Positions 53,895-63,693 of a stretch of DNA of 64,000 nt are shown piece after piece (positions within the stretch are counted from its first letter, which is position 1; each line of letters starts with the position of its first letter). The notes under the pieces are model-generated. The model made no database searches. It was given only the letters and a program-made list of their open reading frames with translations, and was not told the DNA's origin. This stretch comes from Limnephilus marmoratus (lineage: Eukaryota; Arthropoda; Insecta; Trichoptera; Limnephilidae), in assembly GCA_917880885.1 (NCBI GenBank), contig OU862927.1, forward strand, positions 18,803,450-18,867,449, read 5' to 3'. Position numbers and translations under genes: made by a program.

Positions 53895-54785
53895 ATTTTC
53901 CGGGGAGGAATGCAGATCCGGGCACAGCTTGTTTTTGGCAAAAAACCATGTTTTCACCGCGTTTTATGTTGAGAACTTTAATCTGGAAGGTGAAAAAAAG
54001 TGCGATAAGCAATAAAAAAAAAATTTGAATAAGTGATTAATTTTCAATTACGTTAAAAAAAATTTCACTTCGCGAACCGACACTATGACAACCCGACGGC
54101 CATTTTGTCACTGATATATTGGTATCCCTGATACAAGGATGAGCAAGATACGATTGTAGCCGACTTCGTGGGATACATGGCGCGTAATTATGAAATTTGT
54201 CTAGCGGGCTTGTATGTTATCTTTACTTTAAAAAACAGCCTACGTTTTTAAATGGTTTGTCTAACGGGCTTGTGTATGTTATCTTTACTTTAAAAAACAG
54301 CCTACGTTTTTGAATGGTTTGTTTGGCTACGCAGGGTTTGTGAAGCGGGCTTGTGTATGTTATCTTTACTTTAAAAAACAGCCTACGTTTTTGAATGGTT
54401 TGTTTGGCTACGCAGGGTTTATGTAGCGGGCTTGTGTATATTATCTTTATTTTTAAAAACATCCCAGGATTTGAATGGTTTGTCTCCATTCCAGTACCTA
54501 TGCGCCTTATTATTTATCCCACGAAGTCGGCTACAATCGTATCTGGCTCTTGTTTGTAGGTCTGGGATAACAACATAACAGTGACAAAATGGCGGGCGAA
54601 ATGTCGTAGTATCGGTTCAAGAAGTGAAATTTTATTTATACTTTAAACGGCTGTATCTCCCTCAATTTTGCCGAGCGCGCCTTAATTTTTTTTTTATTCA
54701 GCTTCTCCACACTTTTCTCATCTAGAAAGTGCCTTTTTATTAAATTTCCGAACTGTGCCTGGATCTGCATTTCACCCATTTTCCG
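53895..54785. mobile_element. G2 long-TIR element, 875 bp, with 8-bp TSD
   Basis: The element is 53903-54777, flanked by ATTTTCCG (53895-53902 and 54778-54785). Ends are GGGAGGAATGCAGATCCGGG and, inverted, GGGTGAAATGCAGATCCAGG. The arms extend inward to 'cgaagtcggctacaatcgta'. The middle (54219-54480) is an 80-bp-scale minisatellite with 'gcctacgtttttgaatgg', a diverged inverted form of the 94-bp cassette. Confidence 0.9.
54219..54482 (-). repeat. Minisatellite inside the G2 element, about 3.5 units
   Basis: 'tatctttactttaaaaaaca', 'gcctacgtttttgaatggtt' and 'ggctacgcagggtttgtg' repeat about every 60-82 bp. The reverse complement shows 'acacaaaccctgcgtagcc' and 'aacgtaggctgtttttta', which correspond to the cassette in G1 at 60.7 kb. 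The 88-codon minus-strand frame is a repeat by-product. Confidence 0.85.
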
Positions 54786-54883
54786 TAGCCATGACATGGT
54801 AAGGAAAAAAAACATTTAAAAATTTTTTTAACATTAACTATGGCCCTGAGACAACTAATTCCCTTCAGGGTCTATGTCAAGGT

Positions 54884-54952
54884 CTTGGGGGGGGGGGGTG
54901 GAGGGGAGAGTGTGGGGGGAAGGGGGGGGGGAGGAGGCGGAGTGGGAACCCC
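54884..54952 (+). other. Very G-rich tract (potential G-quadruplex)
   Basis: A run of 13 Gs is followed by several further G-runs of 4-10 within 65 bp. The minus strand reads as Pro-rich frames that are not genes. Length in assemblies of such runs is often unreliable. Confidence 0.7.
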
Positions 54953-55599
54953 CCTAATACAATGCGAGCGAAGTCGCTGGAAAAAGTTAATAATAAATAA
55001 ATAAACCCTAAAGTTATCCTTTTCCTGATAATCTGCATTAGCCTCTCTTTCTCGTAGTTTAGTTTTCTGAAGGTTACACTTCTACCGCGTGTGACCTGCA
55101 CACATGATTTTTTTTTGTCTACAGATACATATTTAATCCTCTATTCTTATATGTATTAATTTTCAATTCTCCCTGATCAAATCTTGTCCATTACGTGTTC
55201 AAATATTGTCCAAAAGGAAACATTTTGACCAAAACTATTAAGTTTATGTTTCTGATTGTGATTGTCTCACAAAAATGACAATTTTTAATATTTTCATAAA
55301 TCATTTATGATTTTAAAAATGCTCCAAATTCCTTAATTCCTACTAGACGGTCAGAACATAATACAGTGTTTTATATTGTGCATATTTGTATTGAGTACTT
55401 TGCACAAAATGCAACACAAATGTCCAATTCAAAAACGTAAGATGTCCCACCACCAAAACATGATGCTTGCCAATCACATGAATAAAGAGGTGGTGATAAA
55501 AAAATGTTGTCACACCTCACCTCTTTTGAGGTGGGACACCTGAATACCTCATTTCAGTACTTGAGTAACTAAAACAAACTCATTCTGATATTGTGTCCT

Positions 55600-56200
55600 A
55601 CCCAATAATTGATTTTGTTGGGTTTAAAAAAATGTATGCCGACTGCCTACCCAATGCCTTTAAATTTAAAAAAAAAATTGTGCCTACCCAACAAAATATG
55701 TGCCTTACGAATTAAAAAAAATTGTGCCTACCCAACAAAATTTGTGACTTGTGATTTAAAAAAAAAATATATGCCTACCCAACAAAATTTGTGCCTTGTG
55801 ATAAAAAAAGTATGCCTACCCAACAAAATGTGTGCCTTTGCGATTTTTTTAAATTTATGCCTACCCAACAAAATGTGTCCCTTGTGATTTAAAAATAAAT
55901 TATGTCTACCCAACAAAATTTGTCCCTTGTGATTTTTTTTTTAAAATATGCCCACCCAACAAAATTTGTCCCTTGTGATTTTTTTTTTAAAATATGCCCA
56001 CCCAACAAAATTTGTCCCTTGTGATTTAAAAAAAAATTATGCCTACCCAACAAAATTTGTCCCTTGTGATTTAAAAAAAAATTATGCCTACCCAACAAAA
56101 TTTGTCCCTTGTGATTTAAAAAAAATATACCTATGCATACCCAACAAAATTTTTGCTTTGTAATTTTAAAAAAATGTTTGCTTATGCATTGTAATTTAAA
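55600..56200 (+). repeat. 45-bp minisatellite, about 12 units
   Basis: The unit 'cctacccaacaaaatttgt' plus 'cccttgtgatttaaaaaaaa' is repeated with A- or T-run length changes and single substitutions. Frames on both strands (92, 62, 114 and 71 codons) derive from the repeat. A lone degenerate unit returns at 56590-56640. Confidence 0.93.
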
Positions 56201-56219
56201 AAAAAAATGGTAAATAAAC

Positions 56220-56399
56220 GGAACAAACGTCAACGGTTATGTAACGGATTGTGTATGTTATCTTTACTTTAAAAAACAGCCTACGTTTTTTAATGGTTTG
56301 TTTGGCTACGCAGGGTTTGTGTAGCGGGCTTGTGTATATTATCTTAATTTTAAAAGTTTTATCAAAAAAAAGTGCGTATTAACCGTTGACGTTTGTTCC
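56220..56399. repeat. Small TIR element with cassette-related core
   Basis: GGAACAAACGTCAACGGTTA at 56220 is exactly inverted at 56380-56399. Between them lies a block like the G2 minisatellite ('aacagcctacgttttttaat', 'ggctacgcagggtttgtg'). No target duplication was recognised. A related end recurs at about 56550. Confidence 0.55.
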
Positions 56400-56900
56400 T
56401 AACTGCAAACAGAGTGATTTGACAGTGTGAAAACAAATTTTCAATTTACGTAAATAAAATTAAAAATGTAACATTTTCAACCTCCCCCAATGCAAATAGT
56501 TGTCTTTTATGGTAATTAAGAAGAATCTAAAAGTTTTATCAAAAAAAGTGCGTATCCGTTGACGTTTGTACCGAACAATTACCAAAAAAATTATGCCTAC
56601 CCGCCTACCCAAGAAAATTTGTGTCTTGTAATTTAAAAAAAAGAGTGGGATCTCCATCCTCCTAAACCGTGAAGATGAATTTCCAATGCACACAAAATAT
56701 CCCTGGATATCGAGAATCAAGACTTGATTCCCTCTTCTTACTTATGTTTATTTCTATCTTGCAACATTAACAACGAACGTGAACCATATTGCATCAGCCA
56801 CACATTTCAAATTAGGATCTATCTTATCTTATCGCTTTATTTTTACTAGGAACCTACCTTATAATATATTCTGTCTAATACTATTTTTTTAAATATAAAT
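56400..56900. other. Interval without recognised gene
   Basis: Contains one degenerate 45-bp unit and AT-rich DNA. It would be intron if the minus-strand candidate exon ending at 56920 is real. Confidence 0.35.
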
Positions 56901-56919
56901 TCTACTTACCCATGTTGTC

Positions 56920-57100
56920 CTTTTGAAGATTCGATGAACGATGAATTGACGCTAAACGAAACTATACGCTTAAACTGGGGACAAGCTTACAATTTCTGGT
57001 TTCTGGAAAGGCAACCGGTGCGCAAACATCGAACCATCTGACAACTGAGGACCCGACGAGACGATTGACAACTCGCACATAAATATTGATACCAAACCAC
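56920..57100 (-). other. Candidate first exon (minus strand), ATG at its very end
   Basis: The minus strand reads GGACAACATGG|GTAAGTAG, a strong donor just after ATG G. The upstream DNA is less AT-rich than its surroundings. With a start codon at the exon end the protein would begin in the next exon, which I could not find. Weak, supported only by the donor and the divergent arrangement. The 5' end is arbitrary. Confidence 0.25.
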
Positions 57101-57351
57101 CCACACCGCAGTGACAGCTGACAGATGGCTGACAGCAGGGGTGTTAATCTCGGCTTTGACCTTGGAACTGACAGGAGCGGACCAAATTCTTATAGATAAA
57201 GCTTAATTATAGATAGGTCTAACTTTAAACGTCAAATTGCATCATACGATTGTCAAACGAACATGAATTCGTATTTGAATTTGTATTGTTGACATCGCCG
57301 ATGGGCATATTTCATTCAAAAATCGTTTACACGAATTACAGAGGTGGAAAA

Positions 57352-57388
57352 ATGGTTAAATTTTGTCCGCAATTGATCCAGAAATCAG
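57352..57388 (+). CDS. Candidate first coding exon (plus strand)
   Basis: ATG GTT AAA begins MVKFCPQLIQKS, ending TCA G|GTAATT. The pattern MVK..P.LI..S recalls the N-terminus of the U2 snRNP protein A' (SNRPA1, MVKLTxELI), but 12 residues are too few to assign. No following exon with leucine-rich repeats was found in the next 6 kb. It lies 430 bp from the minus-strand candidate, as in a shared promoter. Confidence 0.3.
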
Positions 57389-57719
57389 GTAATTACATAC
57401 GACATTAACATTCAGCTTGATTTATCTTTAAACCTATTTGAGGTTAAATGACATGTGTTTGTATTGATAAAAATAATATGCTTTCAATTTTACTTTAATA
57501 AGTTACGTACGCCTCGTACGTCATACATATGTCTGTTAATGTTATATTATCGTTAAAATAAGCTTATGGGTCCGAGTGGTTAATGTTTCACAAATATTGT
57601 TTCAGAAAATGTTCCAGACTTTGGATGATTTTGAAGCTTTACATTAGGAACACCTTATAACATTGTTTGGCAGACCATAACATTTGGCAAGTAAAGTTAA
57701 TAATGCTTTAAGTAACTAA
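57389..57719. other. Interval after candidate exon, no gene seen
   Basis: AT-rich, no frame or repeat end. Confidence 0.35.
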
Positions 57720-58115
57720 TTGTCATGCTGTTTTCCTGCAGGGCATTCAGAGAGGACAGACCGCCAAACAACTCGGTCTTGGCATACATTCCTTGCCTCA
57801 TTCACATTTATACATACTATTCTATTATTCTTCACGCAAGCCAATTATTCACTTGATCGTGCCAAGTCTTCCTCTGGTGTCCCCGAGGAAGACTTGGCAC
57901 TTCACTACCACTCACATCTGCGTTATATATACTTCTTCCATTCATTGTACATTCGCTTTTCATGCCCAAACCATCTGAGGGTTTCTTTCTCAATCTTACT
58001 CATTACGCTTACATCAGCCTTGCATTTTTTACGGATCTCCAACGATCTTACGTGGTTTTTTCGTTCTTCATATGAACAGAAGGGAGAATATTTTTCCCTT
58101 GTGATAAACAAAATA
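57720..58115 (-). pseudogene. LINE 3' fragment with RT C-terminal motif
   Basis: The minus frame 58111-57923 reads VRSLEIRKKCKADVSVM and KIEKETLRWFGHEKRMYNEW. This is the LRWFGH.ERM block common to the end of many insect non-LTR polyproteins. A more decayed relative is at 391-720. Plus-strand frames here (148 and 61 codons) are shadows. Confidence 0.65.
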
Positions 58116-58334
58116 TGTCATCACAAGGGAAAATTATTATATATTATGTTCACAAACTTTTTTTAATGTGATATATTTTTTTCAGAATATGTGATGCGGT
58201 TTTTACTGTGAGATGGCTGAAATGGGTCCTCGATGAAGGTATACCTACTCTGTTTAATTTCGGTTGAAAGGAAATTTAGAATATGCAGATTTTTATTTCA
58301 TTCTACAAGAACTTAGATATGTACGGTGACTGCT

Positions 58335-58470
58335 AGAAAGGAAAAATGGCTAAAGTGCCATATAGTTGTGACATTAAAGATGAACATACGTAAACAAACA
58401 ATACAGCTTATTGTGTACGTTAATCTTTAATGTCACAGCTGTATGACGCTTTAGCCATGTTTCCTTTCCA
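58335..58470. repeat. Hairpin MITE, family M1, copy 1
   Basis: 'gaaaggaaaaatggctaaag' at the left and 'ctttagccatgtttcctttc' at the right are inverted, continuing through 'tgtgacattaaagat'. Copy 2 is at 61774-61908. No target duplication can be fixed. Confidence 0.65.
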
Positions 58471-58740
58471 GTGTCGATAGTCTTTTTCAAACCATTTATC
58501 AATTCATCGAATTCACCGAACCAGTGTTTTTATGTGCTATTATTGATTGTCTTTCTGAAAATAAAAAGCATTTAAACATGTACTCCTGAGTTCTCATTTT
58601 TCAAGCAGAAAAATGGAAATTCGTTGTAGAAAACCATAATCATTATTTGAAAATGTTTTCCTTTTATAAGGAGTTCATATTTCAAGTATTTTAGGTTTTT
58701 TACTAACGCTTGATTTTTTGATTTCCTCAGGATAACAGGT

Positions 58741-58830
58741 TTCCATCTGACAAAGCTCCCTGCTGAGAGAATGAGCTGTAAATATTATGTAAAGCTCATT
58801 CCCTCAGGCCTCAGGCTTTGTCAGATGGAA
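58741..58830. repeat. 90-bp hairpin
   Basis: TTCCATCTGACAAAGC is exactly inverted at the right end, and 'gaatgagct' / 'agctcattc' pair further in. A compact fold-back, class unknown. Confidence 0.7.
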
Positions 58831-59984
58831 CGTTGTTTTCTTGGGGAAACTAAAACATTTTTCTGCTTTCAAGCAATTTTATTTTTAAATAATTTATTTG
58901 GCTAATGAATGAATGAAGAAGGTCGAGTGCGATCATATTCTCTATGGTGATAGATGGCCTTGAACTTCCTCTATGTTATTTGTTTATTGTCTTTGGTGGA
59001 CCATTTTATTTTTGGTTAAGTTGGTGACAGTGATGACCAAACTGCTTAGAAGCAAAAGGCCCGAAGATATCGATCTAGGGGTTAGTATATTTATGGCTGA
59101 CAGCGACCCAGCCGGCGAATGCATCGTGTGCTGGCACCGCTGGCACTACACAAGTGCACGGTCATTCAAGCGTCCAATTCCAAACAGTTGGACGATCGTG
59201 AATACAGGTAGTTTGTGCGCGTTGGCTTGAAATCGGTCGAGTTGGCCCGGTTGGCCGGAGTATTTTTTTTAAATAGGCAATTCACCCTAAAGAAAGTGCT
59301 TTGTGGGCCGGAGTGTTGCCAACTCGGAATTTTAATTTCCGCTAAAATCTAACGGACCATCAGTCAGAATTCCGTCAAAGGCCATGTTTTCCTTCATCTC
59401 GAGGGGGCGGAGGGTGGCTAAAGAATTTCAGGGATAAAAATTTCTCCACAAATTTTCGTGTCAATAAATGTAGGTTTTCTTCGCCTATAAAATTATGTAC
59501 TTGATTATTTTATTCGATTCCGCCAGGAATCCGTCATTGGGGTTGGCAGCAAGGTGATCGATAGCCACCATACACGATCGGTCAACCTCCCAACTCCGAA
59601 CTAATGGGGGTATGACACGACATCTTTTTTCATCGTTTTTGTTGATTCGGGCTGAAAAAGGAGGTGTGCTCTATTTTCGGTTGGTAATGCTGATTTTCGT
59701 AAAGATTGGTGGCGGTACTTTTGACATCTGTCATACTCATCTGTCACTGTCATTTACGTGTTGTAACATTTTTAGGGATTGGTGTTTTATGGTGGATTTA
59801 TGCATTTTTATAAGACGGATAGAAACGAGGCTTTGAAAGCTATTGCTTTGGCATCTGCGGCAGTTTTACCGGCGCTGCAGTGATTTAAAAAAGGCGAGTG
59901 ACTCACAAATTAGATCGGAAGTTGTAGAGAGAACCATGGCTTCTCCGGCGTAACGAACACGGCGCACTAAATATGCTCTAAACA
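58831..59984. other. Interval without recognised gene
   Basis: Two modest open frames (58973-59230 and 59612-59836, plus strand) have no family resemblance, no splice support and ordinary composition. I see no RNA gene. Confidence 0.35.
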
Positions 59985-60126
59985 ATGAACTTCGTCTAAA
60001 AAATTGTCCGGTTTCTTTAAAAATATGTATTTGAGAATGCCAGACGCGGTGTTCGCTGGAGATCGCCAAAAAAAATCAATTAAAATTGAATTTCCCAAGC
60101 TGTCTGGATGCTCTAGATGGGAAGCA
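59985..60126 (+). pseudogene. PIF/Harbinger transposase relic cut by an S1 retroposon
   Basis: The plus strand reads YLRMPDAVF, which matches the 'NYLRM....F' block of HARBI1-type proteins. After frame decay, LNFPSCLDALDGKHI resembles the WNFPNCLGAIDGKH block holding the first catalytic Asp. The sequence then breaks at 'cacat' where S1 starts. The middle part is lost or decayed. Confidence 0.6.
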
Positions 60127-60321
60127 CATTTATTGGATAACAACACCTAACTATTTATTGGATAACAACACCTTTGCCATAGGTCACCCCAAGTGGTTAT
60201 CTACGTTTGGTAACTTAGCAGGGGTGCCCGGGTTAGTCTGTGTCTTGGCAGTGAATGCATCTGCCCGCTGGCTGCCTGGCAGGGCGGATTGAGAGAAAAT
60301 GATTGAGGGAGTCCCTTTGAC
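60127..60321 (+). repeat. S1 retroposon copy f, left half
   Basis: Begins 'ttattggataacaacacc', with that block locally repeated. It continues with 'ggtcaccccaagtgg' and 'gcaggggtgcccggg', and is interrupted at 'ccctttgac' by a G1 element. The right half resumes at 61385. Confidence 0.7.
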
Positions 60322-61392
60322 GGCTTAATTTCGGTTTACGGAAGGTCTTCCAAAATAATAAAACTTTTTTTTTTTATACTAACTATTGGCTGGAGAATCC
60401 GAATCCGAAAGAATTTTTTTTCGGAAAGCAATATTAACAAAGTTACACGACTTTAAAATTTTCTATACGCATACATGAAAATCGACATATTGGAAGTATT
60501 ATGACAGTTTAAAGTCATAGAAACAGCCACATAAAATTAAGTGTTGCCATATCAATAACTAACTTAAGTAATTATTTTTTATAAATTTTACTCAGTTTTG
60601 GCGTAAACGCTAAACTACTTGAAAACAGGGATATTTTTTTAAATTGACGCGAGCAGGCGGTATAAAGGGGCACAAACCATGTGACACAAACCTAGCGTAG
60701 CCGTTAAACTACTTGAAAACGTAGGCTGTTTTTTAAAATTGACGCGAGCAGGCGGTATAAAGGGGCACAAACCATGTTACACAAACCTAGCGTAGCCGCT
60801 AAACTACTTGAAAACAGGGATGTTTTTTGCCGTGACGCGAGCAGGCGGTATAAAGGGGCACAAACCATGTTACACAAACCTAGCGTAGCCGCTAAACTAC
60901 TTGAAAACAGGGATGTTTTTTTGCCGTGACGCGAGCAGGCGGTATAAAGGGGCACAAACCATGTTACACAAACCTAGCGTTAGGTTAGGTTAGGTTAGGT
61001 TAGGTTAGGGACGCGAGCAGGCGGTATAAAGGGGCACAAACCATGTTACACAAACCTAGCGTTAGGTTAGGTTACGCATTTTTAAGACTACGAATTTTCA
61101 TACTTCGTCGATTTATAAGGTATGTTTGATGATATTATTGCATGGTAACATTTAATTTTGTGTGGTAAAACATTTTTCTAGTTTATCTATGACTTTAAAC
61201 TGTCATAATACTTCCAATATGTCGATTTTCATGTGTGCCTATAGAAAATTTTAAAGTCGTGTAACTTTGTTAATATTGCTTTCCGAAAAAAAATTCTTTC
61301 AGTTTTGGATTTTCCGGCCCATAATTAGTATATAAAAAAAAAAAAAATTATTTTGGAAGACCTTCCGTAAACCGAAATTATTCCCCTTTGAC
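60314..61392. mobile_element. G1 long-TIR element, 1063 bp, with 8-bp TSD
   Basis: The element is 60322-61384, flanked by CCTTTGAC (60314-60321 and 61385-61392). Ends are GGCTTAATTTCGGTTTACGG and, inverted, GGAATAATTTCGGTTTACGG, matching the G1 ends at 7705 and 12385 (TTCGGTTTA). The arms are about 190 bp. The interior is almost only the 94-bp cassette array and TTAGG units. It has split an S1 copy cleanly, so the pre-insertion site can be read from other S1 copies. Confidence 0.92.
60600..61075 (+). repeat. 94-bp cassette array with TTAGG-type runs in G1
   Basis: Four full units are spaced 94-95 bp (landmark 'gcgtagccg' at about 60696, 60791 and so on). A (TTAGG)n run follows at about 60979-61008, then a partial unit and a second short TTAGG run. 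The short TTAGG runs look like part of the cassette end and not a telomere. Confidence 0.9.
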
Positions 61393-61640
61393 TTCTCCAA
61401 CCATACTTTCTCGGAACATCACCTTGCACCGCAGTGGGAGGGATGAATTCACAAGTCTGTCACTCCTGGATACACTGACACCCAGATTCCTACCCACCCC
61501 TAATACCCTTTTCCTTCCCAGAACTTTCTCTCCTTCCTTTCCTAAAAAGACCCTCCATACAGCATCCCCAAAGATGACATAGGCCCTGAGGGCAATTATT
61601 TTCCTCGGGACCTCCAGTGTGGAGCTAATGTAAAAAAAGT
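61385..61640 (+). repeat. S1 retroposon copy f, right half
   Basis: 'gacttctccaaccatacttt', 'gagggatgaattcacaag', 'cacccagattcctaccca' and 'atccccaaagatgacatagg', to 'gtgtggagctaatgt' and an A-rich tail. Confidence 0.75.
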
Positions 61641-61773
61641 ATATGTTGTGGGTAAGATATAATAAGTTTCAAAGCTCCTTTGCCCCATTAATCCAAATAG
61701 TTAGTCAGCGTCCTTGAGTAAAGTTATAGTATTGATACAGGGATGGGATACTGTCAAGATTCACATTCCAGGT

Positions 61774-61908
61774 GTTAAAGGATAAATGGCTAAAGCGCCA
61801 AGCAGCTGGAAAGGAAGAGTGACTCAAGAAACGTATAGCTGTATGGCGCTTGAGCCATTTTTACCTATGCAACTGTGCGACGCTTTAGCCTTTGTCCTTT
61901 CCAGCGTC
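61774..61908. repeat. Hairpin MITE M1, copy 2
   Basis: 'aaaggataaatggctaaagc' at the left pairs with 'gctttagcctttgtccttt' at the right; the inner 'agctgtatggcgcttgagcc' forms a second inverted pair. Related to 58335-58470. Confidence 0.6.
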
Positions 61909-62198
61909 AATATTATAAAATAAAGTCCTCCGCCGATATTTTTAAAACATTTTTCTTTGAACATAACAATTTTGTGAAATTCTTATTTTAATTTATCATA
62001 ATTTGGAAGGTATAACAACTGTTTTCATGAAATTCATAATGAATACCAACATACTTAATTTTTCTTTACTTTATCAATTATCAATATTAAACAATCAATA
62101 TAAAAATACAATAAGTACATATATTATATATTTAAATACATATTAGGAATAGTCAACATTTTCAGAAGTCTTGCCAATGCAGTATTGATATGAAATCT
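61909..62198. other. 3' flank of ADI1
   Basis: AT-rich DNA downstream of the ADI1 stop on the minus strand; would include the 3' UTR and poly-A site. Nothing else is seen. Confidence 0.4.
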
Positions 62199-62351
62199 TT
62201 AGGCAACTGGAGCGGCGAATCCTTCCTTTAGCTCCTCCACATATAATTTTCGACCTCCTTCCGGCCGGGCTGAGGGCATATCATCCGCCGGGCTGTTGTG
62301 GGGAATCCACACCCCCTCTCCCACAAATAATCTTTTAGCAACTATGAAATT
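62199..62351 (-). CDS. ADI1: ADI1 exon 3: acireductone dioxygenase C-terminus
   Basis: The minus strand reads acceptor TTTGTTTCAG, then NFIVAKRLFVGEGVWIPHN, SPADDM and, after a diverged stretch, LKEGFAAPVA and TAA. RLFVGE.VW..HN.PADDM is the hallmark C-terminus of animal acireductone dioxygenase. The exon is in phase 0 after exon 2 and has no lesion. The Arg of NRPADD is replaced by Ser. Confidence 0.9.
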   Translation of the reverse strand, partial: NFIVAKRLFVGEGVWIPHNSPADDMPSARPEGGRKLYVEELKEGFAAPVA

Positions 62352-63185
62352 CTGAAACAAAGAAGATGATACCCTTTATCTTTCACGCACTTAATGGCTG
62401 TATTAAAAGTATTTAAGTGTTTTTTCACAGGGAAGTTCTTAGAGATTTCATTCCTGCCAGTGAAGTATAATTTTTTTTACATTTAGTTAGAAAGATTATT
62501 CCATAATAACAATACTAGGTAGAAACCAGGTTATCCTTAAAGTTCCTGTCTTCCTGAACAGATTTTTTTTAAATGAGACTTCACTAGTAATTTATTTTTA
62601 TTTTTTATTAGTTTTTATATACATACACATGTAACTCATGAGTAATTAAACATTCAATGTTGATTAAAAAACTGTAAAAACACATACATGTATACGATAT
62701 ATAACCTTTACGAGAGTGCAATTACTCGTGTGTAAAGGCAAGAACAAAAAGGAGTTTTTTTTTTTTTATTAAAAATAAAATAAAAAATTATAACACAAAT
62801 ATATGTATATGTGCATAAATAATAATGAAGTTACACATGCTCCTACTACACCACAATATAATGTTGCCTATGTCATCTTTGAGGATGCTGTGTGGAGGGT
62901 CTTTTTAGGAAAAGGAAGGAGAGGAAGTTCTGGGAAGGAAAGAAGGTATGAGGGGTGGGTAGGAATCTGGGGTCGATATATGCCAAGATCCGGACAAACC
63001 TTACCCCATGAACCCGGGCACCTCTGTCATATCACCAAATGTAGCGAACAACTTGGGTGACCTATGGCAGAGGTGTTGGTCATCCAACAAATGGGGCGGT
63101 ACTCATACCCGCCTCCCAAATTGAATATAGAAAGAAACCATTCGTAGAAGCATGCACTCACTTGAAAAAATAAATGGTTACTTAC
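62352..63185. other. ADI1 intron 2
   Basis: Intron of 834 bp with GT-AG borders. Its right part holds an inverted S1 copy at 62865-63122. Confidence 0.7.
62865..63122 (-). repeat. S1 retroposon copy g, minus strand
   Basis: Inverted S1: 'gtcatctttgaggatgctgt', 'ggtaggaatctggggtcg', 'tgaacccgggcacctctg' and 'cgcctcccaaatt'. It lies in ADI1 intron 2, in sense with the gene. The 85-codon plus-strand frame is derived from it. Confidence 0.7.
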
Positions 63186-63478
63186 TTTTGTGTCAAGAGT
63201 AAAGCGGTGATAGATTCCACTTAGTAATATTCATGTCTCCGGCAACCACCTCAATCCTGATCCAGTCATCCTTTCCATATCTCACATCAAAGTAGACTGA
63301 TCCATCCAAGACAAAATTGATCTCTTCATCCGTGTGCAAATGTTCTTTGAAGAATGACTTCTGCTTGTAATTTGGCAGACACTCCTTGGAGCAAGTTATA
63401 TGATCCTCATATGTATACCCACGATCACTCTTATCTTTTATCAAGAACTCCATCAGTTTTGTAAGTATCGCAGTTGAT
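63186..63478 (-). CDS. ADI1: ADI1 exon 2: metal-binding cupin core, two frame breaks
   Basis: From acceptor TTTCCACAG the minus strand first reads [15 protein letters not shown] net +1 change at about 63432-63440 shifts the frame to [38 protein letters not shown] and [17 protein letters not shown] net -2 change after GDM, near 63215-63228, shifts to [12 protein letters not shown], ending at donor AAA|GTAAGT. The ligand set HLHTDEE (His, His, Glu) plus the His of YHRF is complete. The enzyme oxidises acireductone to ketomethylthiobutyrate in methionine salvage. Borders are canonical and the ancestral phases agree with exons 1 and 3, so this was an ordinary exon. The breaks mean an error in the sequence or a recent pseudogene. 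Confidence 0.88.
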
Positions 63479-63574
63479 CTGTGGAAAAAATATGGTGACA
63501 GCTTAAAATTGGAAAAGAATAATGTTAATAGGTATTATATTTTATGTACAAATTAATAGAAGCTATTGTATTAC

Positions 63575-63693
63575 CTTGAAATATTCAAGTCCTGTCTGTA
63601 AACTTCATCAAGGTTTAGGAATTCAGGAGGGTTCCTCTGGTGATCCAACCGCTGGGAGTTTACAAAACTATCCGTCAACCAAGCGCGCACCAT
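63575..63693 (-). CDS. ADI1: ADI1 exon 1: N-terminus, one frame break near its end
   Basis: ATG at 63693 gives MVRAWLTDS, QRLDHQRNPPEF and LNLDEVYR. MVRAW, QRL.H..NPPEF and LDE.Y are the standard start of animal ADI1. Near 63588-63595 the frame changes: a -1 (or -4) deletion is needed to read TGLEYFK, which then joins in phase 0 to INCDTY of exon 2 across donor AAG|GTAATA. The upstream 300 bp to the window edge carry no other coding signal. Confidence 0.85.

Noticed and set aside
55609..56233. Several 60-114-codon frames on both strands
   Set aside because: All are made of the 45-bp minisatellite.
57720..58166. 148-codon plus-strand frame as a membrane protein
   Set aside because: It is the antisense of a LINE fragment with the LRWFGH motif on the minus strand.
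60979..61008. Telomere or telomere fusion
   Set aside because: Only about six TTAGG units, within a transposon cassette that ends with the same short runs elsewhere.
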